Part shown: in pieces, positions 37,046 through 45,183 of the stretch
How the letters are laid out: every line of letters starts with the position of its first letter
How positions within the stretch are numbered: position 1 is the first letter of the stretch
Notes under the pieces: generated by a model
The model's input: only the letters and a program-made list of their open reading frames with translations
The model's database searches: none
What the model was told of the DNA's origin: nothing
Origin: Clostridium chrysemydis
GTDB lineage: Bacteria; Bacillota; Clostridia; Clostridiales; Clostridiaceae
Direction of reading: 5' to 3'
NCBI RefSeq assembly: GCF_015234215.1
Contig: NZ_JADEKP010000001.1
Span: 1,240,001 to 1,304,000 of the forward strand
DNA: 64,000 nucleotides
Made by a program: the position numbers and the translations under genes

Positions 37046-37621
37046 TTATACCTTGCAAATATCAAAAATAAAGTTTTCTATAATTTCTTTTCCTTTATCT
37101 GTATAGATAGATTCTGGGTGAAACTGCACTCCGAAAGTTTTAAATTCCTTTACCTTTAAAGCCATAATCAAATCATCTCCAATATTTCTTCCTATGACTT
37201 CTATATTCTGAGGCAAGGTATTTTCATCTACTACTAAAGAGTGGTACCTCATAACATCTATCTTTCTTTTAATATTTTTAAATAGCTCCTTTTCATTAAG
37301 TCTTATAGTTGACCTTTTCCCGTGGTATACTTTGCTGCATTTTATTATTTCCCCTCCAAAGGCTTTTGCTATAGCTTGATGCCCTAGGCAAACTCCTAAA
37401 ATAGGAATAGTTTTATAAAAGTTTTTTATAAGGTCTATTATTATCCCTGCATTTTCTGGTCTTCCAGGACCTGGTGATATTATTATTCCAGAAGGGTTTA
37501 TATCTTCTATTTCTTTTAAAGTGATCTCGTCATTTTTAAAGATTTTCACATCTGTTAATTCTCCTACCATACTATAAAGGTTATAAGAAAATGAATCGTA
37601 ATTATCTATTAGTATTATCAT
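37046..37621 (-). CDS. trpG: Anthranilate synthase glutamine amidotransferase subunit
   Basis: The 191-residue class I amidotransferase has the nucleophile Cys78 in GVCLGHQA, oxyanion SPGPGRP, and the His-Glu pair in FHPESIYT. It supplies ammonia from glutamine to TrpE. Because the neighbouring genes are all trp, this copy is assigned to TrpG rather than PabA, although it might serve both pathways, as in Bacillus. It overlaps trpE by four bases. Confidence 0.95.
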   Translation of the reverse strand: MIILIDNYDSFSYNLYSMVGELTDVKIFKNDEITLKEIEDINPSGIIISPGPGRPENAGIIIDLIKNFYKTIPILGVCLGHQAIAKAFGGEIIKCSKVYHGKRSTIRLNEKELFKNIKRKIDVMRYHSLVVDENTLPQNIEVIGRNIGDDLIMALKVKEFKTFGVQFHPESIYTDKGKEIIENFIFDICKV

Positions 37622-39006
37622 AATAAAGCCTCCTTTAAAGCTTTAATCTTATTTTTTATTTCCTCGTATTCAGTCTCTGGAACTGAATCATAAACTATGC
37701 CAGCTCCCCCTTGAATAAAGCATTCATCGCCCCTAATTACGATAGTTCTAATAGCTATGCTCATATCCATATTTCCACCATAAGAAAAATACCCAACGCT
37801 CCCTGAATATATTCCACGACTAAAGTCTTCGATTTCATCTATTATTTCCATAGCTCGTATCTTTGGCGCTCCTGAAACTGTTCCAGCTGGAAAACAGGCT
37901 ATTAAAGCATCTAAACTATCTTTATTATCTAAAATCTCACCTCTTACAACAGATGATATGTGCATAACACATGAAAACTTCTTTATTTCCATAAAAGATG
38001 TAACTTCAGTTTTTTTAAATTTAGAAACTTTATTTATATCATTTCTTCCTAAATCCACTAGCATCACGTGTTCTGCCTTTTCTTTTTCATCTTTTAATAA
38101 ATCTTCTTCTAACTTTTTATCTTCTATTAAAGTTTTCCCTCTAGGTCTAGTCCCAGCTATTGGGTTAGTTTTTACTATATTATCTTTTAACGATACTAAG
38201 CTTTCAGGGGACGAGCCTATTATATTTATTTTTTCAAACTCTAAAAGAAACATATAATAAGAAGGATTATCCTCTCTTAATTTTCTATAGATTTCAAAAG
38301 GTTCTTTATTCTTTTTACACTTTTCTTTTAAAGATAATACTACTTGAAATATTTCCCCTTCCTCTATAAGGGTTTTAGCTTTTTTTACTTTTTCTATAAA
38401 TTCCTCTTTGCTGTTTAAAGAGTCAAATATAACTTCCTTTTTCTCTTCACTACTTTCTATATCTAAATCCTTAAAATTTATTATTTCTCTAAGCTTTTCT
38501 TTATGCTTATCTTTTATTTCTTCATAACTTCTAGTTTCTTTAGAATTGATATTTGATATAAAACTTACCTTATGATTAAAAGAGTCATAGCAGATATACT
38601 CTTTATAAAGAGCTCGTCCTACATCTTCAAAATCATTAGTTTTAATATCTTTAAGTTTTTTTGAAATATTTCTAACGGCTTCGTAGCTTATAAAAGATAT
38701 AAGCCCTCCCTTAAAAGGGAATTCATTACTTTCTTTATAAAAATCTTCTTCTAAAAACTTTTTAATATATTTAAAGCCTTTATTTCCTTGAGAGAAATAT
38801 ACTTCTTCTGGATCTTCTCCTAAAAAAGAATATCTTCCACTTCTTTCAAAATCAGCACCACTTTCTAATAGAAATTTATATTTTCCTTTAAAACTTTTAT
38901 AAATATTTATAGGAGTTAAATAATCTCCTCTAAATGTGCTAATTAAAGAAAATGTTTTGTTTTTATCTTTTAATTCATAAAATAACTCTTTTGAAATATT
39001 AATCAT
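37618..39006 (-). CDS. trpE: Anthranilate synthase component I
   Basis: The 462-residue chorismate-binding enzyme has the LLES motif at residues 46-49 that binds tryptophan for feedback inhibition, and catalytic blocks NPIAGTRPRGKT, DLGRNDINKV and FPAGTVSGAPKIRAMEII. With TrpG it converts chorismate and glutamine to anthranilate. It is the first gene of trpEGDCFBA, preceded by GGAGGG and a ~360-base T-box leader, so the operon is controlled both by enzyme feedback and by tRNA-Trp charging. Confidence 0.96.
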   Translation of the reverse strand: MINISKELFYELKDKNKTFSLISTFRGDYLTPINIYKSFKGKYKFLLESGADFERSGRYSFLGEDPEEVYFSQGNKGFKYIKKFLEEDFYKESNEFPFKGGLISFISYEAVRNISKKLKDIKTNDFEDVGRALYKEYICYDSFNHKVSFISNINSKETRSYEEIKDKHKEKLREIINFKDLDIESSEEKKEVIFDSLNSKEEFIEKVKKAKTLIEEGEIFQVVLSLKEKCKKNKEPFEIYRKLREDNPSYYMFLLEFEKINIIGSSPESLVSLKDNIVKTNPIAGTRPRGKTLIEDKKLEEDLLKDEKEKAEHVMLVDLGRNDINKVSKFKKTEVTSFMEIKKFSCVMHISSVVRGEILDNKDSLDALIACFPAGTVSGAPKIRAMEIIDEIEDFSRGIYSGSVGYFSYGGNMDMSIAIRTIVIRGDECFIQGGAGIVYDSVPETEYEEIKNKIKALKEALL

Positions 39007-39025
39007 TTAAATCCCTCCAAAAATA

Positions 39026-39077
39026 AAATAAACCACTTCGCCCAAAATGAGACGAAGTGGTTATGCCACTCATTTTT
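39026..39077 (-). promoter_or_regulatory. Second T-box-like antiterminator/terminator module before trpE
   Basis: The minus strand reads AGTGGCATAACCAC (39070-39057), with UGGC able to pair with the GCCA end expected for tRNA-Trp. Flanking AAAATGAG (39076-39069) pairs perfectly with CTCATTTT (39051-39044) to make an antiterminator. The competing terminator pairs AACCACTTCG with CGAAGTGGTT (39062-39053 with 39040-39031) and is followed by a U-rich run. No second Stem I or specifier is present. Confidence 0.72.
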
Positions 39078-39101
39078 ATATCATAAAAGTAATTTAGCTT
39101 A

Positions 39102-39136
39102 TAAAAAAAACACCTCATCCAAAATAGGACGAAATG
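39102..39136 (-). terminator. T-box terminator 1
   Basis: CATTTCGTCC (39136-39127) pairs with GGATGAGGTG (39120-39111), using a few G-U pairs, and runs into eight T residues on the minus strand. Its left arm overlaps the antiterminator of the first T-box module. Confidence 0.9.
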
Positions 39137-39375
39137 TAAATATTCGCTATACCACCTATGCTTAAGTAAAAGATACGGAAATGTTTTCGATATCCTGTCC
39201 TTTTAACGGTAGACTCTCCGTATAGCCATACTTTAAAATAATTTCAAGCTATCCTCTAAAAGACCCATTCAATAACAGCTACAGCACCTAACTCTCACCA
39301 AACGTTAGACTCTCTTTAACTAACCTCTATTATCTACTCCCTCTTTATACCAAGTTTCCTTTTTCATTTTTTACT

Positions 39376-39404
39376 ATTATATTAAAATAAATTTTATCTG
39401 TTAA
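39376..39404 (-). promoter_or_regulatory. Promoter of the trp operon
   Basis: On the minus strand TTAACA (39404-39399), a 17-base spacer and TATAAT (39381-39376) form a near-consensus vegetative promoter placing the start about 7 bases later, at the 5' end of the T-box leader. Confidence 0.82.
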
Positions 39405-39405
39405 A

Positions 39406-39437
39406 AGAAAAGGAGCTAATTATTTTAAATTAGCTCT
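39406..39437 (-). terminator. Probable terminator of the MFS gene
   Basis: AGAGCTAATT pairs with AATTAGCTC around a short AT loop, followed by CTTTTCTTTT, about 90 bases after the MFS stop. It overlaps the upstream side of the trp promoter. Confidence 0.75.
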
Positions 39438-39523
39438 TCCTCTCTTTAATTTACTATTATTTTCTAAAATTTTCTATTTAATTCATTCTTAAAACAAATA
39501 TTTAAATCTGTTTTATTTAATAC

Positions 39524-40699
39524 CTACCTTCTTATATTCTTTAAATAAAAGATTATGCTTCCTAAAATACTTATTATTATCCCAATGATTAAAAAGGCAA
39601 ATCTTAAGCTTATATACTCTCCTATAAATCCAGCTAAAGGGAAAAGTAAAACCATCCCTATAGAAAAAATCATACTATCTATAGATATTATAGTTGCACG
39701 CATTTTTGATGGAATAAGTTCATTTATCATGTTTGAACTTATAGGATAAAGCATAGCTGTAAAAAATCCTAAAGAGCAAAATGATAAAATTCCGAATTTA
39801 TAATCAGCTAAAGAAAAGAGTATTATAGATACTGAAATACCAAGAGGTATAAATAAATATCCTTTTTCTTTTAACGCTTTATTTATCTTGCTACTAAAAA
39901 ATGAGCCAAGCCCTGAAAAGATTCCGTTTGCTAAAAATATTAAAGATATTTGGATTTTACTTAATCCAGAGTCACTAAAATATTGTTGCCCGTAAAAAAA
40001 CACAGTAGCTGAAAAGACGCTAACTAAAGGGAAAAATATTAATAGTTTTCTAAGTCTTTTATTTTCTTTTAAAATAAAATAACTCCCTTTAAAATGCTCC
40101 CTTAAAGTTTCTTTTAAGGAGCCTCTAACCTCTTTTTCATTATTTAAAACTTCAAAAAACCTTAAAGAAAAAATTAACGATATTAAATTTATAAATATAG
40201 CGGCTGCATAGCTTAAGGTAAAACTTATATTAGCTAAAGCTCCACCTATAAAAACAGCAATCCCTCCTGCTATCTCTATTATTAAGTTATATCTTCCTAA
40301 AATCTTTTCATATTCTTTTTCTTTTCCTAAAATCTTTAAGCTATCGTAAACTAAGGCATCTTCAGAGCCAGAATTTAAATTATAACTTAAAGCATCAATA
40401 CTAAAACCAATTGCAAGATAAATAAAGTCATTTGAAAACATAACTATTAAACATGCAATTAAACTTAAAATTCTCCCTATAACTATAGTCTTTTTTCTCC
40501 CTAATAGGTCTGCTATAGCCCCTGTCGGTATTTCAAAAATTAATCCTGTAATATGAAATACACTCTCTAAAAGCCCTATTTGGACTAAATTCATCCCTTT
40601 ATAACTTAAGTATAAAACCCAAATAGCTGAGGTTATACTAAAGTTTGAAAAAAATCTATAAAAATAATCTAATTTAATATTTTCTTTTATTCTATTCAT
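39524..40699 (-). CDS. MFS transporter, probable drug/efflux type
   Basis: The 391-residue protein has 12 hydrophobic segments with the MFS loop 2-3 motif GAIADLLGRKKTIVIGR (GxLaDrxGRkxxl type). The motif set resembles small multidrug or macrolide efflux pumps rather than sugar transporters. The ATG at 40699 follows AGGAG. Upstream lies a transcription terminator (40732-40765) and a 38-codon ORF with a strong ribosome binding site, suggesting that the pump is controlled by translation of that leader. No substrate can be named. Confidence 0.85.
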   Translation of the reverse strand: MNRIKENIKLDYFYRFFSNFSITSAIWVLYLSYKGMNLVQIGLLESVFHITGLIFEIPTGAIADLLGRKKTIVIGRILSLIACLIVMFSNDFIYLAIGFSIDALSYNLNSGSEDALVYDSLKILGKEKEYEKILGRYNLIIEIAGGIAVFIGGALANISFTLSYAAAIFINLISLIFSLRFFEVLNNEKEVRGSLKETLREHFKGSYFILKENKRLRKLLIFFPLVSVFSATVFFYGQQYFSDSGLSKIQISLIFLANGIFSGLGSFFSSKINKALKEKGYLFIPLGISVSIILFSLADYKFGILSFCSLGFFTAMLYPISSNMINELIPSKMRATIISIDSMIFSIGMVLLFPLAGFIGEYISLRFAFLIIGIIISILGSIIFYLKNIRR

Positions 40700-40731
40700 T
40701 TCATTACACTCCTAACATTTACTTTTGAACG

Positions 40732-40765
40732 TAAAAATAGACCGAGATTTAATAAATCGGTCTAT
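40732..40765 (-). terminator. Terminator hairpin in the MFS leader
   Basis: ATAGACCGA pairs with TCGGTCTAT around an 11-base loop, followed by TTTT on the minus strand, 33 bases upstream of the MFS ATG. It could end the GNAT/leader transcript or act as an attenuator. Confidence 0.8.
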
Positions 40766-40769
40766 CTAA

Positions 40770-40835
40770 GTTACTGCGTAATGAAATTTTTAGAAGTAAA
40801 TCTTACAAAAACTTTCTAAAAAACTGCGCAGTAAC
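40770..40835 (-). repeat. Inverted repeat overlapping the leader ORF end
   Basis: GTTACTGCG (40835-40827) is perfectly complementary to CGCAGTAAC (40778-40770), with an inner pairing of TTTTTAGAA and TTCTAAAAA. The long hairpin covers the last codons of the 38-codon ORF, so translating ribosomes would disrupt it. Confidence 0.7.
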
Positions 40836-40919
40836 CCAATTTCTTGAAAAGTCATATACAAGAGTACATGAACTGCTAGATAAAATTTGAGTTCTGTCAT
40901 TTTTAGATTCGTTTATCAT
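40803..40919 (-). CDS. Putative 38-residue leader peptide upstream of MFS transporter
   Basis: An ATG at 40919 follows AAGGAGGT at ideal spacing, one of the strongest ribosome binding sites in the window, and opens a 38-codon frame ending in TAA. The peptide begins MINESKND, has a run of four Ser and ends AQFFRKFL; it has no membrane segment. Its last codons form one arm of a long hairpin, and a terminator and the MFS gene follow. This is the layout of ribosome-stalling leader peptides of antibiotic-inducible genes. It could also be an ordinary small protein. Confidence 0.55.
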   Translation of the reverse strand: MINESKNDRTQILSSSSCTLVYDFSRNWVTAQFFRKFL

Positions 40920-40957
40920 AAGTCTTACCTCCTTAATTTATTCTTATATCCCATATT

Positions 40958-41515
40958 TTACATGTTTTTATATTCTTCTGCAAGTATTCCATAATAACTA
41001 GTATCACAAACCCCTGAATTATTCCAGTCAGCTTGTCTTAACGTACCTTCATATTTCATACCGCACTTTTCCATAACCTTCCCTGAAAAAATATTTTTAG
41101 GGTCATGCCTTGACTCTACTTTGTTTACCTTAACTTCTTCAAAGAAGAATCTTATAATCTCTTTTAAAGCTTCAGATGTTATTCCTTTATTCCAATAATC
41201 TTTACTTATGCAATATCCTATATGAACTAAGCCTATTTTTTCATTCATTCCAACAGAACTTATAGTTCCTATAACTTCATCAGAATCTTTTAGCGCTATT
41301 CCCCATTGGTAAAATCTTAAATTATTATATCTACCAATCCAAGCTTCTAAAAGCTCTTTTGTATCGTAAAGATATTTGTGTGGTGCCCAAGTTAGGTATT
41401 TTGTAACTTCTTTATCTGAAACCCAATTATTAAACATATTTTCTGCATCACTATGCTTTAATTTTCTTAAAATTAGTCTATCTGTTTCTAAAGTAACTGT
41501 TCCTTTTTGATTCAT
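40958..41515 (-). CDS. GNAT N-acetyltransferase, RimJ/RimL-like
   Basis: The 185-residue protein begins with ETDRLILRKLKHSDAENMF and has the acetyl-CoA segment GYCISKDYWNKGITSEAL and a later NIFSGKVMEKCGMKYEGTLRQ, the hallmark of RimJ/RimL-type GNATs that acetylate protein N-termini or small amines. It lies 38 bases before the leader ORF and the MFS gene, so the three may be cotranscribed; acetyltransferase plus pump would fit resistance to a small molecule, but this is only gene order. Confidence 0.87.
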   Translation of the reverse strand: MNQKGTVTLETDRLILRKLKHSDAENMFNNWVSDKEVTKYLTWAPHKYLYDTKELLEAWIGRYNNLRFYQWGIALKDSDEVIGTISSVGMNEKIGLVHIGYCISKDYWNKGITSEALKEIIRFFFEEVKVNKVESRHDPKNIFSGKVMEKCGMKYEGTLRQADWNNSGVCDTSYYGILAEEYKNM

Positions 41516-41549
41516 AAACTCTCCCCCTTTATTATACTATGTCAAAATC

Positions 41550-42470
41550 TTATGGAAGTTCGTTTCCTGCAGCTAAATAAATTTCATACCATTCTTTTCT
41601 AGTAAGTACAACATTTGAAGCCTTTGATATATCTTTTAATCTATCGCTGTTTGTAGTTCCTACTATAGTTTGAATTTTTGCAGGATGTCTAAGTATCCAA
41701 GCTGTAGCTATAACAGTATTAGATACGCTATATTTTTTTGCAATTTCATCTATTTTTTCGTTTAATTTTTTAAATTTATCATTATTTAAAAATACACCTT
41801 CGAAGAATCCATATTGGTATGGAGACCAAGCTTGAATAGTTATATCATTTAATCTACAATAATCTAAAACATAACCATCTCTGTCTAAAGAAGCTTCGTT
41901 TTCCATATTCATATTTACTCCAGAATCTAGCATCCCCGTATGCATTATTCCAAACTGAAGTTGATTTACAATAAGTTTTTCCTCTAAATATTTATTTAAT
42001 AATTCTATTTGATATGGAGTGTGATTACTTACCCCAAATCTTTTTACCTTACCACTCTTTTTTAATATACTAAATGCTTCTGCTACTTCTTCTGGTTCTA
42101 CTAAAATATCAGGACGGTGAAGAAGAAAAGTATCTAAATAGTCAGTTTTTAATCTTTTTAAACTTTTATCAACTGAGCTTAAAATATGATCTTTTGAAAA
42201 ATCATACATCTCTCCTGGAATAATTCCGCATTTACTTTGTATAATCATCTTTTCTCTAATATTTGAATCCATATTAATAGCTTCTGAAAAAAGCTCTTCT
42301 GATCTTCCTCCTGCATATATATCTGCATGATCAAAAAAGTTTATCCCATTTTCTAGAGCTGTTTTTATTAAAACCTCTGCCTTATCTTTAGATAATTCAG
42401 CAATCCTCATACAACCTAACCCTATTTCTGATGCATTTATAGAACTTTTGCCTAAATCTATATTTTTCAT
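41550..42470 (-). CDS. Aldo/keto reductase (YdhF-like)
   Basis: The 306-residue TIM barrel has the AKR tetrad: Asp and Tyr in FFDHADIYAGG, Lys in QSKCGI and His in TFLLHRPD. VGTTNSDRLKDISKA near the C-terminus binds NADPH. The family reduces aldehydes and ketones with broad specificity. It is 34 bases upstream of the GNAT gene on the same strand and may be cotranscribed with it. Confidence 0.9.
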   Translation of the reverse strand: MKNIDLGKSSINASEIGLGCMRIAELSKDKAEVLIKTALENGINFFDHADIYAGGRSEELFSEAINMDSNIREKMIIQSKCGIIPGEMYDFSKDHILSSVDKSLKRLKTDYLDTFLLHRPDILVEPEEVAEAFSILKKSGKVKRFGVSNHTPYQIELLNKYLEEKLIVNQLQFGIMHTGMLDSGVNMNMENEASLDRDGYVLDYCRLNDITIQAWSPYQYGFFEGVFLNNDKFKKLNEKIDEIAKKYSVSNTVIATAWILRHPAKIQTIVGTTNSDRLKDISKASNVVLTRKEWYEIYLAAGNELP

Positions 42471-42532
42471 TTTGTGTCATCCCTTTCTCTTCTTTTGAAA
42501 TATTGAAAATATTTACTTATGTTTAATTATAC

Positions 42533-42566
42533 CAAAAAAAGAGTTAGTATAATACTAACTCTTTTA
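42533..42566 (-). terminator. Intrinsic terminator of the DedA/PAP2 unit
   Basis: AAAAGAGTTAGTAT and ATACTAACTCTTTT form an almost loopless palindrome with a T run on the minus strand, just past the DedA stop at 42574. Confidence 0.9.
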
Positions 42567-42573
42567 GAAATTA

Positions 42574-43215
42574 TTAAGCATTTTGTGCTACTTTTGATTT
42601 TAATAATGATATTAAAACTGGTAACACAGAAACTATTATTATTAAGATTGTGACTAATGAGAAATTATTTTGTATAAATGGTATGTTTCCAAAGAAATAA
42701 CCTATAGCTGATATTAAACCTACCCAAAGGAATCCTCCTAATGCATTGAATTTAATAAATTCTTTGTAGTGCATCTCTCCAACCCCTGCAATAAACGGTG
42801 CAAAAGTTCTAACTATCGGAACAAACCTTGCGATAACTATAGTCTTTCCACCATACTTATCAAAATAACTATTTGTCTTTTCTACATACTCTTTTTTAAT
42901 AATTTTAGAATCACTTTCTAAAATCTTCGTTCCTATAAATTTACCTATACTGTAATTTACCGTATCTCCTAAGATAGCAGCTACAATTAAAAGTAAAACA
43001 ATAACCCATATATTTAATAATCCCTTTGCTGCAAAAAGTGCAGTTGCAAAAATAACTGAATCCCCTGGTAAAAACGGAGTTACAACTAAAGCAGTTTCAA
43101 AGAATATAACTAAAAAGATTATTAAATATACTAGCGTTCCGTAATCTGTAATTAAAGCTCCTAAATACTTATCTAGGTGAAAAAGTATATCTATAAATTT
43201 ATTAATTAAGTCCAT
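42574..43215 (-). CDS. DedA-family membrane protein
   Basis: The 213-residue protein has the DedA/VTT layout: a re-entrant helix with ETALVVTPFLPGDSVIFATALFAA, a central hydrophobic stretch, and the conserved RFVPIVRTFAPFIAGVGEM segment with membrane-embedded Arg residues. DedA proteins act as membrane lipid scramblases or undecaprenyl-phosphate flippases. The neighbouring PAP2 phosphatase gene (four bases upstream) supports a role in undecaprenyl-phosphate recycling, with dephosphorylation and flipping encoded together. Confidence 0.92.
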   Translation of the reverse strand: MDLINKFIDILFHLDKYLGALITDYGTLVYLIIFLVIFFETALVVTPFLPGDSVIFATALFAAKGLLNIWVIVLLLIVAAILGDTVNYSIGKFIGTKILESDSKIIKKEYVEKTNSYFDKYGGKTIVIARFVPIVRTFAPFIAGVGEMHYKEFIKFNALGGFLWVGLISAIGYFFGNIPFIQNNFSLVTILIIIVSVLPVLISLLKSKVAQNA

Positions 43216-43219
43216 ATTA

Positions 43220-43792
43220 TCACTTCCTTATTATTGATATAACCTTACTTTCTAAAAATATGTATAGCTTTGACACTCTATTTTTTAAATATTTATTATA
43301 GAAAAATCCACTTATAAAAACAATTATATATGCTGTAATTACATCAAAAGGATAATGATGTCCTACATAAACTCTTGAAATCCCAACAAGTATCGTCATA
43401 AGCATAAAAATTGCTCCTAAAATTTTATCAAACATACCAAACCCTACAGATACACTCATAGTAAATGATGAATGATCGCTTGGAAAGCCTGAGTCAGCGG
43501 CATGAGGATATAAAAGATTTACCTTATGACTTACAAAAGGTCTAGGTTCATATATAAAAATTCCAATCGCCATATTTATAGCTAAATTAATAATAGAAAA
43601 AATAACAGTATTTACTGCCATCTCCCTTAAGGATTCTTTCTTTTTAATAGCACCTACTATATAAACCCCTACAACAAATAGTGCAAAAATATAAGGTATC
43701 CCTTTAGAGCAAAACATCATAAATTTGTCTAAAGTTTCATTTCTCAAAGCTAAATCATTTATGCTTCTAAACCAATCTAGGTTTAAGTTCAT
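43220..43792 (-). CDS. PAP2-family phosphatase, possible undecaprenyl-diphosphatase (BcrC-like)
   Basis: The 190-residue membrane protein carries the three PAP2 motifs: EPRPFVSH, the PSDHS block in GFPSDHSSFT with the catalytic His, and SRVYVGHHYPFD with the nucleophile His. Five to six membrane helices are visible. BcrC-type enzymes remove phosphate from undecaprenyl diphosphate on the outer face of the membrane, in cell-wall recycling and bacitracin tolerance. Phosphatidylglycerophosphate phosphatase is an alternative. It forms an operon with DedA. Confidence 0.88.
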   Translation of the reverse strand: MNLNLDWFRSINDLALRNETLDKFMMFCSKGIPYIFALFVVGVYIVGAIKKKESLREMAVNTVIFSIINLAINMAIGIFIYEPRPFVSHKVNLLYPHAADSGFPSDHSSFTMSVSVGFGMFDKILGAIFMLMTILVGISRVYVGHHYPFDVITAYIIVFISGFFYNKYLKNRVSKLYIFLESKVISIIRK

Positions 43793-44126
43793 AATAACTT
43801 CCTCCTTAGTTACTTTATTTATTTTACTTTTCTAATGTTAAATCTGTATTAAGCTTAATAAGATTTAAGAAAAGATTAACTTTTGCTAATAATAATTATA
43901 TCCAGCTATCATTGATTATATAAGAGAAGCTTATGTGTTAAATAACAAATTTATTAACATTTATAATAATTAACTCTTTATATCATCAAAAATTAAAAAT
44001 ATGCTTATCTAATTTATAAAATATTTACACATAAGAAAAATTAGAAATGTTAAAATATAGATATATTTAACAAAAAAAGATAGTTTTATGAGGATTTACA
44101 ATTTGAGAATTAGAGGTGTTTAAGTT
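43793..44126. other. AT-rich intergenic interval between divergent genes
   Basis: This ~330-base interval separates the PAP2 gene from the immunity-like gene. It contains AT-rich promoter-like sequence, including TGTTAAAAT near 44048 that could be an extended -10 for the plus-strand gene. I see no RNA motif and no small ORF with a ribosome binding site other than the one at 44127. Confidence 0.5.
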
Positions 44127-44456
44127 TTGGGCAGAAAAGAGAAAATAAAATTAAAAGAAGAGGCTTTTTTAAATAGAATTTATGATTTAATTTTAGATAA
44201 AGAAACTACTGAAGATGAAAGAATTGAACTACTTAAGTTTAAAAACGAAGTTGAAAAAGGAAAAGATTTTGAATTAGAAACTATGAAACTAGCTAAATCT
44301 TTAAGATTACTAGCACTTAGTAAATTTAATAAAAATAAAGAAAATCTTAGTAAAGGTGTCGGTAAACTTTATATGGATATTTCTTCAACTGGATTTTTAA
44401 AAGCAGAATTAGCTTATGGAATAATTACCCTTTCAGGAGTTTTAGGTAATCATTAA
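44127..44456 (+). CDS. Small helical protein resembling bacteriocin immunity proteins
   Basis: The 109-residue protein is predicted to be all helical (IYDLILDKETTEDERIELL, FKNEVEKGKDFELETMKLAK, LYMDISSTGFLKAELAYG). The order of helices, the ER.xLLxxKxxxEKG pattern and the length resemble the enterocin A-type immunity family. The start is TTG at 44127, eight bases after GAGGTG. No bacteriocin precursor is adjacent, so it would be an orphan immunity gene guarding against neighbours' peptides. The assignment is by pattern only. Confidence 0.5.
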   Translation: MGRKEKIKLKEEAFLNRIYDLILDKETTEDERIELLKFKNEVEKGKDFELETMKLAKSLRLLALSKFNKNKENLSKGVGKLYMDISSTGFLKAELAYGIITLSGVLGNH

Positions 44457-44489
44457 AAGGATTTAGAAGATGATATTTATAATATAAAG

Positions 44490-44526
44490 TTAGAAAGTGG
44501 ACAAGATTATTCCTTGTCCACTTTTA
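44490..44526. terminator. Intrinsic terminator
   Basis: A perfect 12-bp stem (AAAGTGGACAAG with CTTGTCCACTTT) around a 7-base loop ends the immunity-like transcript and may also end the opposing one. Confidence 0.88.
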
Positions 44527-44568
44527 TTTACTCTCTATTTACTCTCTATTTACTCTCTATTTACTCTC
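44525..44568. repeat. Four tandem copies of an 11-bp unit (TATTTACTCTC)
   Basis: Four perfect head-to-tail copies span 44525-44568. The last copy includes the final codons and stop of the minus-strand gene at 44557-44949, so the array extends that gene's 3' end and untranslated region. Slippage of the array would change copy number but, because each unit supplies a stop, would not extend the protein much. Confidence 0.9.
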
Positions 44569-44949
44569 TAAACAAACTAAAGAGCCATTTATTTCTTGTC
44601 CTACCCTATCACCTTCAACTAATTTTTCTTCCTTAATTTTTTTCTCAGTGATTCTGTATTTCTTTTCTATTCCATTCTTATCACTTACATATACTATTAC
44701 ATCTGTGGATTTATAAATAGCTTCGATTTTTCTTATTATCATTATGTTTTTAGAAAGTCTTTTATCTTTTGCACGGCCTATCCCCATTCCTATAAACATC
44801 CCAATTGGAATCCCAAAACACAACCCAAGACTAATATTGTCAGGAGAAAAAAAGCTACTAAATATTATGCCAGCAGAAACCCCAAAACACATCCCAAGAC
44901 TCATATAGAGCGTCATATATTTTCCTATTTTATTTTCTTTATTATTCAT
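44557..44949 (-). CDS. Small membrane protein, function unknown
   Basis: The 130-residue protein has two Gly/Met-rich membrane helices (LYMSLGMCFGVSAGIIFSS and LGLCFGIPIGMFIGMGIG) and a C-terminal soluble region of about 60 residues that looks beta-rich. I do not recognise a characterised family; similar small two-helix proteins occur widely in Bacillota. Its stop lies in an 11-bp tandem repeat array. Confidence 0.65.
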   Translation of the reverse strand: MNNKENKIGKYMTLYMSLGMCFGVSAGIIFSSFFSPDNISLGLCFGIPIGMFIGMGIGRAKDKRLSKNIMIIRKIEAIYKSTDVIVYVSDKNGIEKKYRITEKKIKEEKLVEGDRVGQEINGSLVCLESK

Positions 44950-45183
44950 TATTGCCTCCTAAAAATATTTTATAATCAATAACTCTTGTTATTCTTCATA
45001 CAAGGTTTTACCTTTTTCCTAATACACCTATTACATTACTAATATTAATAAACCACAAAATTGATTACATCTAAATTATAACAAATTCACAGTCTATAAA
45101 TATACAATTATAAACTTTTATGGATTAAGATGCTAATTGATTGTATAATTAATTAAAGGTTAAAAAGTATGGAGGAATTAAAT

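Larger units (their letters stand above)
39007..39369 (-). promoter_or_regulatory. Tryptophan T-box leader of the trp operon
   Basis: Read on the minus strand, Stem I contains AGAGAG and GGTGAGAG elements and a specifier loop with GAATGGGTC; the Trp codon TGG lies at 39267-39265. The T-box AGGTGGTATAGCG at 39157-39145 pairs with the tRNA acceptor end. Uncharged tRNA-Trp should stabilise the antiterminator (ATAGG with CCTAT) against the terminator at 39102-39136 and allow trp transcription. A second antiterminator/terminator module follows before trpE (39026-39077). Confidence 0.92.

Noticed and set aside
44525-44568. CRISPR-like short repeats
   Set aside because: The repeats are 11 bases and directly abutting without spacers, so this is a simple tandem array.
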